A stretch of DNA of 64,000 nucleotides from Mesorhizobium sp. B2-3-12 (GCF_006442205.1 NZ_VFVR01000004.1:1-64000), one strand, 5' to 3'; shown: positions 54,917-63,623, counted from the first letter of the stretch. Translations and numbers: made by a program. Notes: a model not told the origin generated them from the letters alone.

Positions 54917-55234
54917 TCAATGGGCGTGGTGTTCGGCGTTCCTTTTGCGCGTCGCCGCCGCCTTCTTTGCCCATTCTGATCGGCTGGCGGCCGATCGGGA
55001 AGCCGACGCCTTGCCGCCGGTCTTGCCACCCTTGTGCGCCGCTGGATGACCGGTGTGCTTGCCGCGCCCGGAGCCGCCTTCTTTCTTGCCGCCACCATCG
55101 TCCTTGTTGACCGTCGCCCATGCGCGTCGCTCGGCTTCCTTGTCGGAGACGCCGCGCTTCTCATAGCCTTCGGCGATATGGTCGGCCTTGCGTTCCTGCT
55201 TGTCGGTGTACTTGGATTTCTCGCCTCGGGGCAT
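54917..55234 (-). CDS. Small basic stress-associated protein
   Basis: 105 residues from the ATG at 55234 with GGAGAG upstream. The N-terminus KYTDKQERKADHIAEGYEKRG and ERRAWATVNKDDGGG fit the small proteins often annotated as plasmid stabilisation-like that accompany rhizobial stress genes. The C-terminal half is Lys/Ala/Gly/Ser-rich and probably disordered and nucleic-acid binding (histone-H1-like composition). Directly downstream of an EcfG-type promoter and first gene of the ligase operon. Confidence 0.75.
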   Translation of the reverse strand: MPRGEKSKYTDKQERKADHIAEGYEKRGVSDKEAERRAWATVNKDDGGGKKEGGSGRGKHTGHPAAHKGGKTGGKASASRSAASRSEWAKKAAATRKRNAEHHAH

Positions 55235-55262
55235 GATCGTCTCTCCTTCTCGATGGAGGTTG

Positions 55263-55287
55263 AACGTCAGGTTAGCGCCAGGGTTCC
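55263..55287 (-). promoter_or_regulatory. EcfG-type promoter of the ligase operon
   Basis: On the leftward strand GGAAC (55287-55283), 16 bases, CGTT (55266-55263): an exact match to the general stress consensus. The -10 is 28 bases from the start at 55234, so it would drive the small basic protein, the PPC protein and the ligase. A second GGAAC with spacing one longer lies further upstream (55309-55314) and is less convincing. Confidence 0.8.
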
Positions 55288-55341
55288 AACGCGGGCGGCA
55301 AACCGGCCGTTCCTGACATCGCCCAGGACCGTGGCCGGCTG

Positions 55342-57054
55342 TTACGCCTCGGGCGCCGTCGCGGGTGCCGTGTAGCGCCGGCGGACAGCATCCAGAACCC
55401 GCTTGCGGCTCTCCTCGGCCGAGAGCTTGCTGTCCTTTTCCGCCTCGGCGGTTTCGCGGGCGAGGTCCTTGTCCCTGATCTGCTGCCGGAACCATTTCGA
55501 ATAGTCGCCCGCGCGCAGATGAAACTCCCAGGTCTTGTCGTCTATGCCTTCGGCCATCTGGGCAAAGATCATCAAGTTGTGGGCCCTCAGGTTCATCGCG
55601 TCGTCGGGACCACGGAAATAGAAGCTGCCGGTCTCGTCGATCTGGCCCTCGGCATATTTGCGGCTATGGCGCTTGAGCGACTGGCGAGGTTCGATCACCT
55701 TGACCGTCTTGATTTTCTTGCCCGGTCCCGGGCGCCAGAACAGAACCCGGTCGCCCTTCGGGGTGGGAATGTCCTTGGGGGCCTCGATGCCGGTCTCGCG
55801 GCAGAAGGCCTTCACCACGTCCTTCGCCTTCGGGCCAAGGGCGATGACCGCCGTAACCAGACGCAGGGCGTCGGTCGAAATTGCTTCGGGATGGACGGTG
55901 ATCAGGATCGTGCCCGGCAGTTCCAGGGAGAGCACCGAGCGCGTGTCGTCGCGCCGCTTCGGAAGAAGATGGTGCGCCTCGTCGATGACCAGCCAATGCG
56001 GCCTTGCGGTGCGGCGGCGGAAGCTGCCGAGGCCAGGCAGCAGGTCGGCAAAGAAATCGGGCCGTTCGTTGACACGCAGCGCCAGCCCGTTGACGACGAC
56101 ATTGCTGTCGGCCTTGGCGATCAGATCCAGCACCTGCGCCTTTGTCGGCGCGCTCGATCCGTCCCCCAGCCGAACGGCACCCTCGAGGCCATCATAGTCG
56201 CCCTCGGGGTCGAAGACGCAAAACTGGAACCGGCTCTCGACGAAGCGTTCCGTCAGTGCCGTGGCCAGCGTGGATTTGCCGATGCCCGAACTGCCGGCGA
56301 TGAGCACGGTTTCGGTTGGCGACAGATAGATGTCATCGCCACCCGACGATCCCAGGACAATGCCGTCATGACGCTTCGGCACAATCCCGTGGTCGCGCTT
56401 GATGAGCTTGTCGATCAGTTCCTCGACGCCTTTGCCGCGTGCGCCGCGCGTGACCAGGTTTGCGGTGCTCTTGACCGCGGGAATGGCATTGTCGACCGCA
56501 ACGCTGCAGCCGCAGGCCTGCAGGAAGGCATGATCGTTCTCGGCGTCGCCCACACCCACCACATTGTGCGGCGACAGGCGAAGTTCCTCGAGCGCGGCCG
56601 CCAGCCCGGTGGCTTTGTTGACGCCGCTCGGCAGGATCATCACCGCGCCTTTGTTGAAGATGATTTCGAGTTCGAGCCCCATCTTCTTGATGACGTCGAG
56701 CACGGTCGCCTGATGTGGCTCCCAGGTGGCGACGATCGACCGTCCCACCGAAAGCGGCTTCACCCCCTGCTTTTTCAGTCCGGCGACGAATTTGGGCTCC
56801 GGCGACGGCGAGATCACCCGCTCCTCTTCGCTCGCCGGCGTGTAGATCAGGGCGCCGTTCTCGGCGACGACCTTGTCGAACAGGCCGATCTCGGGAAACA
56901 CGCGCTTGAGGTCGGGCAATTCGCGTCCGGTCACCAGAAGCAGTTTGCGGCCGCTTTTCTTGAACCGCTCCAGCGCGGCGAGCGTCTTCCCTGAAACAGT
57001 CCCGTCATGCGCGAGCGTTCCGTCATAATCCGTCGCCAGGGCAATGAAATACAT
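55342..57054 (-). CDS. HAD phosphatase fused to P-loop (HerA/DUF87-like) ATPase
   Basis: 570 residues from the ATG at 57054. Residues 1-215 are a Cof-type HAD hydrolase: nucleophile Asp9 and Asp11 in ATDYDGTLA, LLVTGREL, Lys147 in NKATGL, and Asp170/Asp174 in GVGDAENDHAFL. Residues 245-500 form an ATPase with Walker A AGSSGIGKSTLAT (about 253-263) and Walker B HWLVIDEAHHLLPKR (about 353-367), resembling HerA/DUF87 proteins. Both active sites look intact. It may couple sugar-phosphate or nucleotide dephosphorylation to an ATP-driven process. Ten bases downstream of an SDR gene in the stress island. Function unknown. Confidence 0.85.
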   Translation of the reverse strand: MYFIALATDYDGTLAHDGTVSGKTLAALERFKKSGRKLLLVTGRELPDLKRVFPEIGLFDKVVAENGALIYTPASEEERVISPSPEPKFVAGLKKQGVKPLSVGRSIVATWEPHQATVLDVIKKMGLELEIIFNKGAVMILPSGVNKATGLAAALEELRLSPHNVVGVGDAENDHAFLQACGCSVAVDNAIPAVKSTANLVTRGARGKGVEELIDKLIKRDHGIVPKRHDGIVLGSSGGDDIYLSPTETVLIAGSSGIGKSTLATALTERFVESRFQFCVFDPEGDYDGLEGAVRLGDGSSAPTKAQVLDLIAKADSNVVVNGLALRVNERPDFFADLLPGLGSFRRRTARPHWLVIDEAHHLLPKRRDDTRSVLSLELPGTILITVHPEAISTDALRLVTAVIALGPKAKDVVKAFCRETGIEAPKDIPTPKGDRVLFWRPGPGKKIKTVKVIEPRQSLKRHSRKYAEGQIDETGSFYFRGPDDAMNLRAHNLMIFAQMAEGIDDKTWEFHLRAGDYSKWFRQQIRDKDLARETAEAEKDSKLSAEESRKRVLDAVRRRYTAPATAPEA

Positions 57055-57064
57055 TGCGCCGACC

Positions 57065-58036
57065 TCAATAGCCGCCGACGATCGGCAGGATTTCGCCGGT
57101 GATGTAACTCGAGCAATGCGCAGAGGCGAGGAACACATAGGCGGGAGCCAGTTCCTCCGGTTGTGCCGGCCGTTTCATCGGCGTGTCGGCGCCGAATTTC
57201 GAGACGTCGTCGGCTTCCTTGTCGGACGGATTGAGCGGCGTCCACACCGGACCGGGCGCGACCGCGTTCACCCGGATGCCCTTGGCGATGAGATTGCCCG
57301 AAAGCGCACGGGTGAAGGCATGGATGCCGCCCTTGGTCATCGAATAGTCGACCAACTGCTTCGAGCCGTCTATGCCCGTAACCGAACCGGTGTTGACGAT
57401 CGCCGAACCCGGCTTCATGTGCGGCACGGCTTCCTGCGCCATATGGAAATAGCCGTAGAGATTGGTCTTCAGCGTCGTGTCGAAATGTTCTTCGGTCAGG
57501 TCGCCGAAGTCGCTGGAATGGATCTGGAAGGCGGCGTTGTTGACCAGCACGTCGATGCGGCCGAATGTCTTGACCGTGGCCGCCACGGCATCGTGGCAAT
57601 CCTGCCGTTCGCTGACGTCGGCCTTTATCAGAATGCAGCGCCGGCCTTCTTTTTCGACGGCGGATTTCGTCTCTTCGGCGTCCCTGTCCTCGGCCAGGTA
57701 GACGATCGCGATGTCGGCGCCTTCGCGGGCGAACAAAACCGCCACCGCGCGGCCGATGCCTGAATCGCCGCCTGTGATGAGGGCCACCTTATCCTCGAGT
57801 TTGCGCGATCCGAGATAATAGGGCGCATCATAGAGCGGGGCTGGCTCGATCGCCCATTCGTGCCCGGGTTTGGCGTGATGCTGCTTGGGAAAGGGTGGCT
57901 CGGGATAGGCCCGCGCGCCAGCCTGCATGGCGTGCTCGACCTTGCCATTGCGCTTGGCTTTGTCCTTGGCATCGATGCCGCGCTGGATATGGCGCTGCTT
58001 GGCGGCTTCACCGCCCGTTTGTGACTTCGTCTGCAT
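57065..58036 (-). CDS. SDR oxidoreductase with N-terminal extension (YghA-like)
   Basis: 323 residues from the ATG at 58036 with GAGG upstream. An extension of about 80 residues (basic, then PEPPFPKQHHAKPGHEW) precedes the Rossmann domain. The cofactor loop is TGGDSGIG, and NNAAFQ and the active-site Ser/Tyr/Lys (NTGSVTG, YSMTK) are present. C-terminal SSYITGEILPIVGGY is characteristic. This glucose/ribitol-dehydrogenase-like group (YghA, GsiB-like) is a common general-stress protein. Ten bases before the HAD-ATPase gene. Confidence 0.88.
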   Translation of the reverse strand: MQTKSQTGGEAAKQRHIQRGIDAKDKAKRNGKVEHAMQAGARAYPEPPFPKQHHAKPGHEWAIEPAPLYDAPYYLGSRKLEDKVALITGGDSGIGRAVAVLFAREGADIAIVYLAEDRDAEETKSAVEKEGRRCILIKADVSERQDCHDAVAATVKTFGRIDVLVNNAAFQIHSSDFGDLTEEHFDTTLKTNLYGYFHMAQEAVPHMKPGSAIVNTGSVTGIDGSKQLVDYSMTKGGIHAFTRALSGNLIAKGIRVNAVAPGPVWTPLNPSDKEADDVSKFGADTPMKRPAQPEELAPAYVFLASAHCSSYITGEILPIVGGY

Positions 58037-58127
58037 GGTCTTGACCTCGGCTAAAGAGAGTTCACGCGCGGCAGACGACGGGTCTGCGCGACGCATAGGC
58101 AGTCAGGGGTATCGCCGCACGCCCTTG

Positions 58128-58442
58128 TCAGTCCTTGACGTAGGCGCCGGGTTGGCGGCCCGACCTTGGAGCCTTCGCGTCCTTCGAATGCTCGGAGATC
58201 GCCGGGCCCGCGCCGGATGTCTTCTCCGTTGCGGGGCTGGGTGTCGCCTTGCGAGGCGGGTTCTGTCCTTCTGACTGATGTGTCTCTTCATTTGTCTGGT
58301 CCGCCGGTCGCGTAAGCCCCATTCCGCCTGCCGGCGGCTTGTTGCCGGCTGCGTCAGACGAGAAATCATCGTTCGGATCCGGGCCGGTCCTGGCGGGATA
58401 CTTCCGCGCGCCGGTTTCATATTCGGTTCTGTCGCGTGCCAT
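58128..58442 (-). CDS. Small hydrophilic stress-linked protein
   Basis: 104 residues without hydrophobic segments, rich in Gly, Pro, Ser, Thr and charged residues (RTEYETGARKYPARTGPDPND, then AGGMGLTRPADQTNEE). Probably disordered, like many EcfG-controlled small proteins. An EcfG-type promoter lies 28 bases upstream. The YghA-like SDR follows 91 bases later, so it may lead an operon with the SDR and the HAD-ATPase. No family recognised. Confidence 0.65.
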   Translation of the reverse strand: MARDRTEYETGARKYPARTGPDPNDDFSSDAAGNKPPAGGMGLTRPADQTNEETHQSEGQNPPRKATPSPATEKTSGAGPAISEHSKDAKAPRSGRQPGAYVKD

Positions 58443-58470
58443 GGCTTCCTCCGTTTGTGGCTGAACGGAA

Positions 58471-58495
58471 AACAGCCGCCGGGCGATCAGGTTCC
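58471..58495 (-). promoter_or_regulatory. EcfG-type promoter of the 58128-58442 gene
   Basis: On the leftward strand GGAAC (58495-58491), 17 bases, GTT (58473-58471): general stress consensus with T for C before GTT. The -10 is 28 bases from the start codon at 58442, and the SDR/HAD-ATPase genes lie downstream. Confidence 0.75.
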
Positions 58496-58606
58496 GAACA
58501 AACGGTTATCGTCACCCCTTTTCGCCAACGGTCGCCGTCGCGTGCAACGGCTGCAACCACCTGATGGCCTGGCACGTTGAGCCCGAACCCCGGATCGGCC
58601 CCTCGC

Positions 58607-59326
58607 ATGCTCGAAGCGCTTTATCTGAACCTTGGTCAGCACGACGCCCTCTCGGATGGAGAGAAGGCGCAGCTCGCCGAAGCCATGTCGATTGAAAGGA
58701 ACTTTGCCACCGGCGAAGACATCGTCGTGGAAGGCTCCCGGCCGACCTACAGCACGCTGATCGTCGATGGCCTCGCCGCGCGCTACAAGGTGCTGGAGGA
58801 TGGTGGCCGGCAATTCACCTCCTTGCAGGTACCTGGCGATTTCGTCGATCTGCATGCCTTCCTCCTGAAGACCATGGACCATGGCATCATCGCGCTATCG
58901 CCATGCCATGTGATCGCGGCCGACCACAGCAAATTGCGCGCCATCACCGAGCAGGCGCCGCACCTGACCCGGCTCCTGTGGCTGGACACGCTGGTCGACG
59001 GCGCCATCCACCGGGAATGGATCGTGGCCATGGGCCGCCGTTCCAAGACCGCGCATCTGGCGCACCTGCTGTGCGAGCTCTTCGTCAGGCTTCAGGTGGT
59101 CAAGCACACAAGAGGCATGACCTTTCGGCTGCCGCTGTCGCAGGCGGAACTCGCCGACGTCCTCGGCCTTTCGGTGGTTCATATGAACCGGGTCATCGGT
59201 GCGCTGCGCAACCTTGGCGCCATCGGCTGGACGAGCCACATGGTCACGATCCTCGACTGGGAGCGGCTGATGACTATAGCCGAGTTCGATCCGACCTATC
59301 TCAGCATGCGACGCGAGCCCAGATGA
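58607..59326 (+). CDS. Crp/Fnr-family transcriptional regulator
   Basis: 239 residues from the ATG at 58607; a TTG ten codons earlier is possible. N-terminal cyclic-nucleotide-binding-type barrel (residues about 10-120, FATGEDIVVEGSRPTYSTLIV) without the cAMP-binding Arg-Ser pattern, a long dimerisation helix, and a C-terminal winged helix (LPLSQAELADVLGLSVVHMN, about residues 175-194). No Fnr-type Cys cluster is seen, so it is not an oxygen-sensing Fnr. It diverges from the stress operon and may respond to an unknown stress signal. Confidence 0.88.
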   Translation: MLEALYLNLGQHDALSDGEKAQLAEAMSIERNFATGEDIVVEGSRPTYSTLIVDGLAARYKVLEDGGRQFTSLQVPGDFVDLHAFLLKTMDHGIIALSPCHVIAADHSKLRAITEQAPHLTRLLWLDTLVDGAIHREWIVAMGRRSKTAHLAHLLCELFVRLQVVKHTRGMTFRLPLSQAELADVLGLSVVHMNRVIGALRNLGAIGWTSHMVTILDWERLMTIAEFDPTYLSMRREPR

Positions 59327-59425
59327 TCACGAGGCTGGTTCGGCCTCTGCGGCTGTCTCGGCAGGGCGAGTGTTCCGCGTCAGCGTCCAAAAACAGAATG
59401 CCATTCCTTACACATCGCATGGGAG

Positions 59426-59453
59426 CGATATAAATATCGGCTGTTGGCGATAT
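59426..59453. promoter_or_regulatory. Palindromic operator before the ArsR-type gene
   Basis: Perfect palindrome CGATATAAATATCG (59426-59439), with a third half-site CGATAT at 59448-59453. It lies 9-37 bases before the ArsR-family start codon, where autorepression sites of this family are normally found. Confidence 0.65.
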
Positions 59454-59462
59454 AGGAAGTCC

Positions 59463-59753
59463 ATGGATCACGATGCCATCCTGAAGGCACTGGCCCATCC
59501 GGTTCGGCGCGAAATCCTGAACTGGCTGAGAGAGCCGGAAAAGCATTTCACCAGCCAGGAACATCCTCTGGAGATGGGGGTTTGCGCGGGTCAGTTCGAG
59601 CGTTGCGGTCTCTCGCAATCGACCGTGTCGGCCCATCTCGCCACGCTTTCATCGGCGGATCTGGTGACCACGCGCCGCCTCGGTCAATGGGTTTTCTACA
59701 AGCGCAACGATGAAACGATCGCCGCTTTCCGCGCTTCGCTCTCCGATATCTGA
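59463..59753 (+). CDS. ArsR-family transcriptional regulator
   Basis: 96 residues. Winged helix of the ArsR type: KALAHPVRREILNWLREPE, then SQSTVSAHLATLSSADLV as recognition helix and WVFYKRND as wing. Two Cys residues at 41 and 48 (GVCAGQFERCG) lie just before the recognition helix; they could form a thiol/disulfide or electrophile switch, although this is not proven. 33 bases upstream of an Old Yellow Enzyme gene, which it probably represses with itself. Confidence 0.87.
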   Translation: MDHDAILKALAHPVRREILNWLREPEKHFTSQEHPLEMGVCAGQFERCGLSQSTVSAHLATLSSADLVTTRRLGQWVFYKRNDETIAAFRASLSDI

Positions 59754-59785
59754 ACTTGCACTTGCTTGAGAATGAAAGGCATCCG

Positions 59786-60901
59786 ATGACCACACTTTTC
59801 GACCCGATTGCGGCCGGCGACCTCGCCCTTGCCAACCGCATCGTCATGGCGCCGCTGACGCGCAACCGCTCGCCGAACGCGGTTCCGGGTGATCTGTCCG
59901 TCACCTATTACCGCCAGCGGGCGACGGCGGGCCTGATCGTGACGGAAGCGACGGCGATCTCGCATCAGGGCCAAGGCTATGCGAACGTTCCGGGTCTTTA
60001 CGCGCCCGAACAGCTCGCCGGGTGGAAGAAGGTCACCGACGCCGTGCACGCCGAAGGCGGCAAGATCGTCGTTCAGCTCTGGCATGTGGGCCGCATTTCG
60101 CACACATCGCTGCAGCCGGGTGGCGGCAAGCCTGTCGCGCCGTCGGCGATACGCGCGAAGTCCAAGACCTTCCTGGTCGCGGAGGACGGCAGCGGCAGCT
60201 TTGCCGAGACGTCGGAGCCGCGGGCACTGGAGGAAAGCGAGATCCAGGGCATCGTGCAGGACTTCCGGCGCGCCGCGAAGGCGGCAATCGAGGTCGCCGG
60301 TTTCGACGGCGTCGAAATCCACGCGGCCAATGGCTATCTTCTTGACCAGTTCCTGCGTTCGGGCAGCAACCATCGCACCGACGCTTATGGCGGTTCGATC
60401 GAGAACCGTGCCCGCTTCCTGTTCGAGGTGGTGGAGGCGGTCGTCGCTGAAGTCGGCGCCGGCCGGACTGGCATTCGGCTCTCGCCGGTGACGCCGGCAA
60501 ACGACTCCTCCGATCCAGAACCCCAGCCCTTGTTCGAACACGTGGCCAAGGAACTTGGCCGCCATGGATTGGCCTATGTCCACGTCGTTGAAGGCGCCAC
60601 GGGCGGGGCGCGCGATTTCCAGCAGGGCGAGCGGCCGTTCGACTACGCCTCCTTCAAGGCGGCCTATCGCGATGCGGGCGGCGCCGGCGCCTGGCTGGTC
60701 AACAATGGCTATGACAGGGAACTCGCGGCAGCTGCCGTGAAGGAGGGGCGTGCCGATCTGGTTGCCTTCGGCAAATTGTTCATTGCCAATCCCGATCTCG
60801 TCGGCAGATTGCGGCAGGGCACCGCGTTGAACGCGCCTGACAGCAATACATTCTACGGAGGCAGTTCGAAGGGATATACGGACTATCCGACAGCGGCATA
60901 G
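59786..60901 (+). CDS. Old Yellow Enzyme family alkene reductase
   Basis: 371 residues from the ATG at 59786. FMN TIM barrel with N-terminal ANRIVMAPLTRNRS, IVTEATAIS, QLWHVGRISH, active-site HAANGYLLDQFLRSGSNHRTD with its catalytic His/Asn and Tyr in AYGGSIENRARF, and FGKLFIANPDL at the end. These are the hallmarks of NemA/XenB-type reductases of electrophilic alkenes and nitroesters. Under likely control of the ArsR-type regulator and its palindrome. Confidence 0.92.
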   Translation: MTTLFDPIAAGDLALANRIVMAPLTRNRSPNAVPGDLSVTYYRQRATAGLIVTEATAISHQGQGYANVPGLYAPEQLAGWKKVTDAVHAEGGKIVVQLWHVGRISHTSLQPGGGKPVAPSAIRAKSKTFLVAEDGSGSFAETSEPRALEESEIQGIVQDFRRAAKAAIEVAGFDGVEIHAANGYLLDQFLRSGSNHRTDAYGGSIENRARFLFEVVEAVVAEVGAGRTGIRLSPVTPANDSSDPEPQPLFEHVAKELGRHGLAYVHVVEGATGGARDFQQGERPFDYASFKAAYRDAGGAGAWLVNNGYDRELAAAAVKEGRADLVAFGKLFIANPDLVGRLRQGTALNAPDSNTFYGGSSKGYTDYPTAA

Positions 60902-61053
60902 CGGCTTGCCGACTGAGCCGAAGTTCCGGCGGATAGCGGTCGATCCCGCCGTGCCGGACCTTCGGCCGATCGACCCTTCGGGCAAGGCGATCTCTGTGGA
61001 TCGGCAAGCCGTTGGCGCAATAATTTGAGCAATACCGGCCGGATGCGTAGCCC

Positions 61054-62379
61054 ATGACACACAAGAAGCAGTTGCGGCTCGGCGCCTTCATGCGCCCGGT
61101 CAGTTTACACACAGGCGCCTGGCGTTATCCCGGCGCCTATCCCGATGCCAATTTCAACTTCGCCCATCTGAAGCGCTTCGCCCAGACGCTGGAGGCGGCG
61201 AAGTTCGACGCCTTCTTCATGGCCGATCATCTGGCCGTGCTCAACATGCCGATCGAAGCGCTGCGGCGCAGCCATACGGTGACGTCGTTCGAACCCTTTA
61301 CCCTGCTATCGGCCCTGGCCGCCGTCACCGATCATATCGGGCTGGTCGCCACGGCATCGACGACCTTCGACGCGCCCTATCATGTCGCGCGCCGCTTCGC
61401 TTCGCTCGATCATATCAGTGGCGGCCGCGCCGGCTGGAATATCGTCACCACGTCCAATCCCGACGCGGCGCTGAACTTCGGTCTCGACGATCATGTCGAG
61501 CATGACGAGCGCTACCGGCGGGCTCGGGAGTTCTATGATGTCGTGACCGGCCTGTGGGACAGCTTTGCCGACGACGCATTCATCCGCGATGCCGAAAGCG
61601 GGCTCTATTTCGATCCGGCCAGGCTGCATGTGCTGGATCACAAGGGCGAGCATCTTTCAGTACGGGGCCCGCTCAACATCGCGCGGCCGGTGCAGGGCTG
61701 GCCGGTCATTGTCCAGGCCGGCGCGTCGGAAGCCGGACGGCAACTGGCGGCCGAGACGGCGGAGGTCATTTTCGCCGCCCATGCCGACCTCGCCGCCGGA
61801 CAGCGCTTCTTTGCCGACGTCAAGGGCCGGGCGCAGAAACTCGGCCGCTCGCGCGACGACATCAAGATCCTGCCCGGAGCCTTCGTCATCGTCGGCGACA
61901 GCGCCGAGGAAGCACAGGCCAAGCGGGCCAGGCTCGACAGTCTCGTCTATTACGAAAGCGGCATCGCCTCGCTGTCGATCGCGCTCGGGCATGATGCGTC
62001 GGGCTTCGACCCGGACGCGCCCCTGCCGGAAATCCCCGAAACCAACGCCAGCAGGAGCGGCCGTGAGCGCGTCATCGAACTGGCGCGCCAGGAGAAGCTC
62101 ACCGTCAGGCAGCTGGCGCAAAGGCTGGGCGGTTATTCCGGCCTAGCCTTCGTCGGCACGCCACAGGCCATCGCCGACGAAATGGAGGAATGGCTCGTCG
62201 CCGAGGGCTCCGACGGGTTCAACATCATGTTTCCCTACCTGCCTGCCGGGCTTGACGATTTTGTCGGGAAGGTCGTGCCCGAACTGCAGCGACGGGGCAT
62301 ATTCAGGCAGCAATATGAGGGATCGACGCTGCGCGAGAATCTCGGCCTGAAACGGCCTCCCAACCGGTTCTTCGGGTAG
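61054..62379 (+). CDS. LLM-class flavin-dependent monooxygenase (NtaA/DmoA group)
   Basis: 441 residues of the bacterial luciferase-like barrel: FDAFFMADHLAV, then ATASTTFDAPYHVARRFASL, SGGRAGWNIVTTSNPDAALNFG and VQAGASEAGRQLAAETAEVIF are typical of the NtaA/SnaA/DszA/DmoA branch. It needs reduced FMN from a separate reductase; one begins at 63624. Likely oxidises a sulfur- or nitrogen-containing compound such as a sulfone, sulfide or chelator; substrate unknown. Confidence 0.9.
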   Translation: MTHKKQLRLGAFMRPVSLHTGAWRYPGAYPDANFNFAHLKRFAQTLEAAKFDAFFMADHLAVLNMPIEALRRSHTVTSFEPFTLLSALAAVTDHIGLVATASTTFDAPYHVARRFASLDHISGGRAGWNIVTTSNPDAALNFGLDDHVEHDERYRRAREFYDVVTGLWDSFADDAFIRDAESGLYFDPARLHVLDHKGEHLSVRGPLNIARPVQGWPVIVQAGASEAGRQLAAETAEVIFAAHADLAAGQRFFADVKGRAQKLGRSRDDIKILPGAFVIVGDSAEEAQAKRARLDSLVYYESGIASLSIALGHDASGFDPDAPLPEIPETNASRSGRERVIELARQEKLTVRQLAQRLGGYSGLAFVGTPQAIADEMEEWLVAEGSDGFNIMFPYLPAGLDDFVGKVVPELQRRGIFRQQYEGSTLRENLGLKRPPNRFFG

Positions 62380-62405
62380 GACGTCATTCGAGGGGAGCTA
62401 GGGCA

Positions 62406-63425
62406 ATGACGACGCTGACGAACACCCGCATCGTGCTTGCGGCGCGGCCGCAAGGCCGGCCGAAACCGAGCGATTTCCGCGTCGAGTCCGTCGCCATCGG
62501 CGAGCCGGGGGAGGGCGAACTGCTCTTGCAGATTCTCTATCTGTCGCTTGATCCCTACATGCGCGGCCGCATGAACGCCGCCAGCTCCTACGCCAAGCCG
62601 GTCGAGATCGACGGCGTGATGGAGGGCGGCACGGTGGCGCGTGTCGTCAAATCCCGCCATGCCGGCTTCGCGGAAGGCGATATCGTGCTGTCCCACTCGG
62701 GGTGGCAGAGCTTTGCCGTGTCCGACGGCGTCGGGCTGCGCAAGCTCGATCCTGCGGCGGCGCCCGTCACCACCGCGCTCGGAGTGCTTGGCATGCCGGG
62801 CTTCACAGCTTATGCCGGCCTGCTCACCATAGGACGGCCAAAGGCCGGCGAGACCGTCGTCGTGGCTGCCGCCAGCGGCGCGGTCGGATCAGCTGTCGGG
62901 CAGATTGCGCGCATCAAGGGGGCTCGTGCGGTCGGCATTGCCGGCGGCGCCGAAAAATGCGCTTTCGTGCGCCAGGAACTCGGCTTCGACGCGGTCGTCG
63001 ATCACCGCGCCGATAATTTTGCCGAGCAGCTGAAGGCTGCCTGTCCCGAAGGCATCGACGTTTACTTCGAGAATGTCGGAGGTGCTGTATGGGACGCGGT
63101 GTTTCCGCTGCTCAACGAGTTTGCGCGCGTGCCGGTCTGCGGGTTGATCGCGCAGTACAACATCCCTGTGGATACCGGCGCCGACCGGCTGCCGGTGCTG
63201 ATGCAGCAGGTGCTGCATCGCAGCCTGACGATAAGGGGCTTCATCCAGCGCGAGTTTGTCGATCAGCGCCCAGCCTTCTATCGCGAGATGGCCGAATGGA
63301 TAGCGTCCGGACGTGTGCGGTACCGGGAGGATATCGTGGACGGCATAGCGAATGCGCCGCAGGCTTTTCTGGGGCTTCTCGAAGGAAAGAATTTCGGCAA
63401 GCTCATCGTGCGGGTGGCCGGATAG
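62406..63425 (+). CDS. NADP-dependent alkenal/enone reductase (CurA-like MDR)
   Basis: 339 residues, zinc-free medium-chain dehydrogenase/reductase. N-terminal LSLDPYMRGRMN and cofactor-binding region VVVAAASGAVGSAVGQIARI with AGGAEKC are typical of the CurA / leukotriene B4 dehydrogenase-like group. ENVGGAVWDAVFPLLNEFARV follows, and C-terminal NAPQAFLGLLEGKNFGKLIV closes the fold. It would reduce alpha,beta-unsaturated carbonyls with NADPH. 26 bases after the LLM gene, probably the same operon. Confidence 0.9.
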   Translation: MTTLTNTRIVLAARPQGRPKPSDFRVESVAIGEPGEGELLLQILYLSLDPYMRGRMNAASSYAKPVEIDGVMEGGTVARVVKSRHAGFAEGDIVLSHSGWQSFAVSDGVGLRKLDPAAAPVTTALGVLGMPGFTAYAGLLTIGRPKAGETVVVAAASGAVGSAVGQIARIKGARAVGIAGGAEKCAFVRQELGFDAVVDHRADNFAEQLKAACPEGIDVYFENVGGAVWDAVFPLLNEFARVPVCGLIAQYNIPVDTGADRLPVLMQQVLHRSLTIRGFIQREFVDQRPAFYREMAEWIASGRVRYREDIVDGIANAPQAFLGLLEGKNFGKLIVRVAG

Positions 63426-63562
63426 TCATCTCCCGGGATCGGGCCATTCAGGAGGTGGCTGCCGGAACCGCAAATCGCCTTCTTTAAGGGCGGCCCCCCT
63501 GGAAGAAAAATCTTCTCCGAATTCGTCCAATGGCGACCATCAATTCCTTTCGTTCAGCAGCA

Positions 63563-63585
63563 ATGTCTATAAAAACTATGGACAT
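63563..63585. promoter_or_regulatory. Inverted repeat before the FMN reductase gene
   Basis: ATGTCTATA and its near complement (TATGGACAT) face each other across a short spacer: 9-base arms with one wobble in an AT-rich stretch, 39 bases before the start codon. Suits a dimeric repressor site or promoter element. Confidence 0.4.
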
Positions 63586-63623
63586 TCTGGTAACCGGTTC
63601 GAACACGGAACAAGGCATCCATC

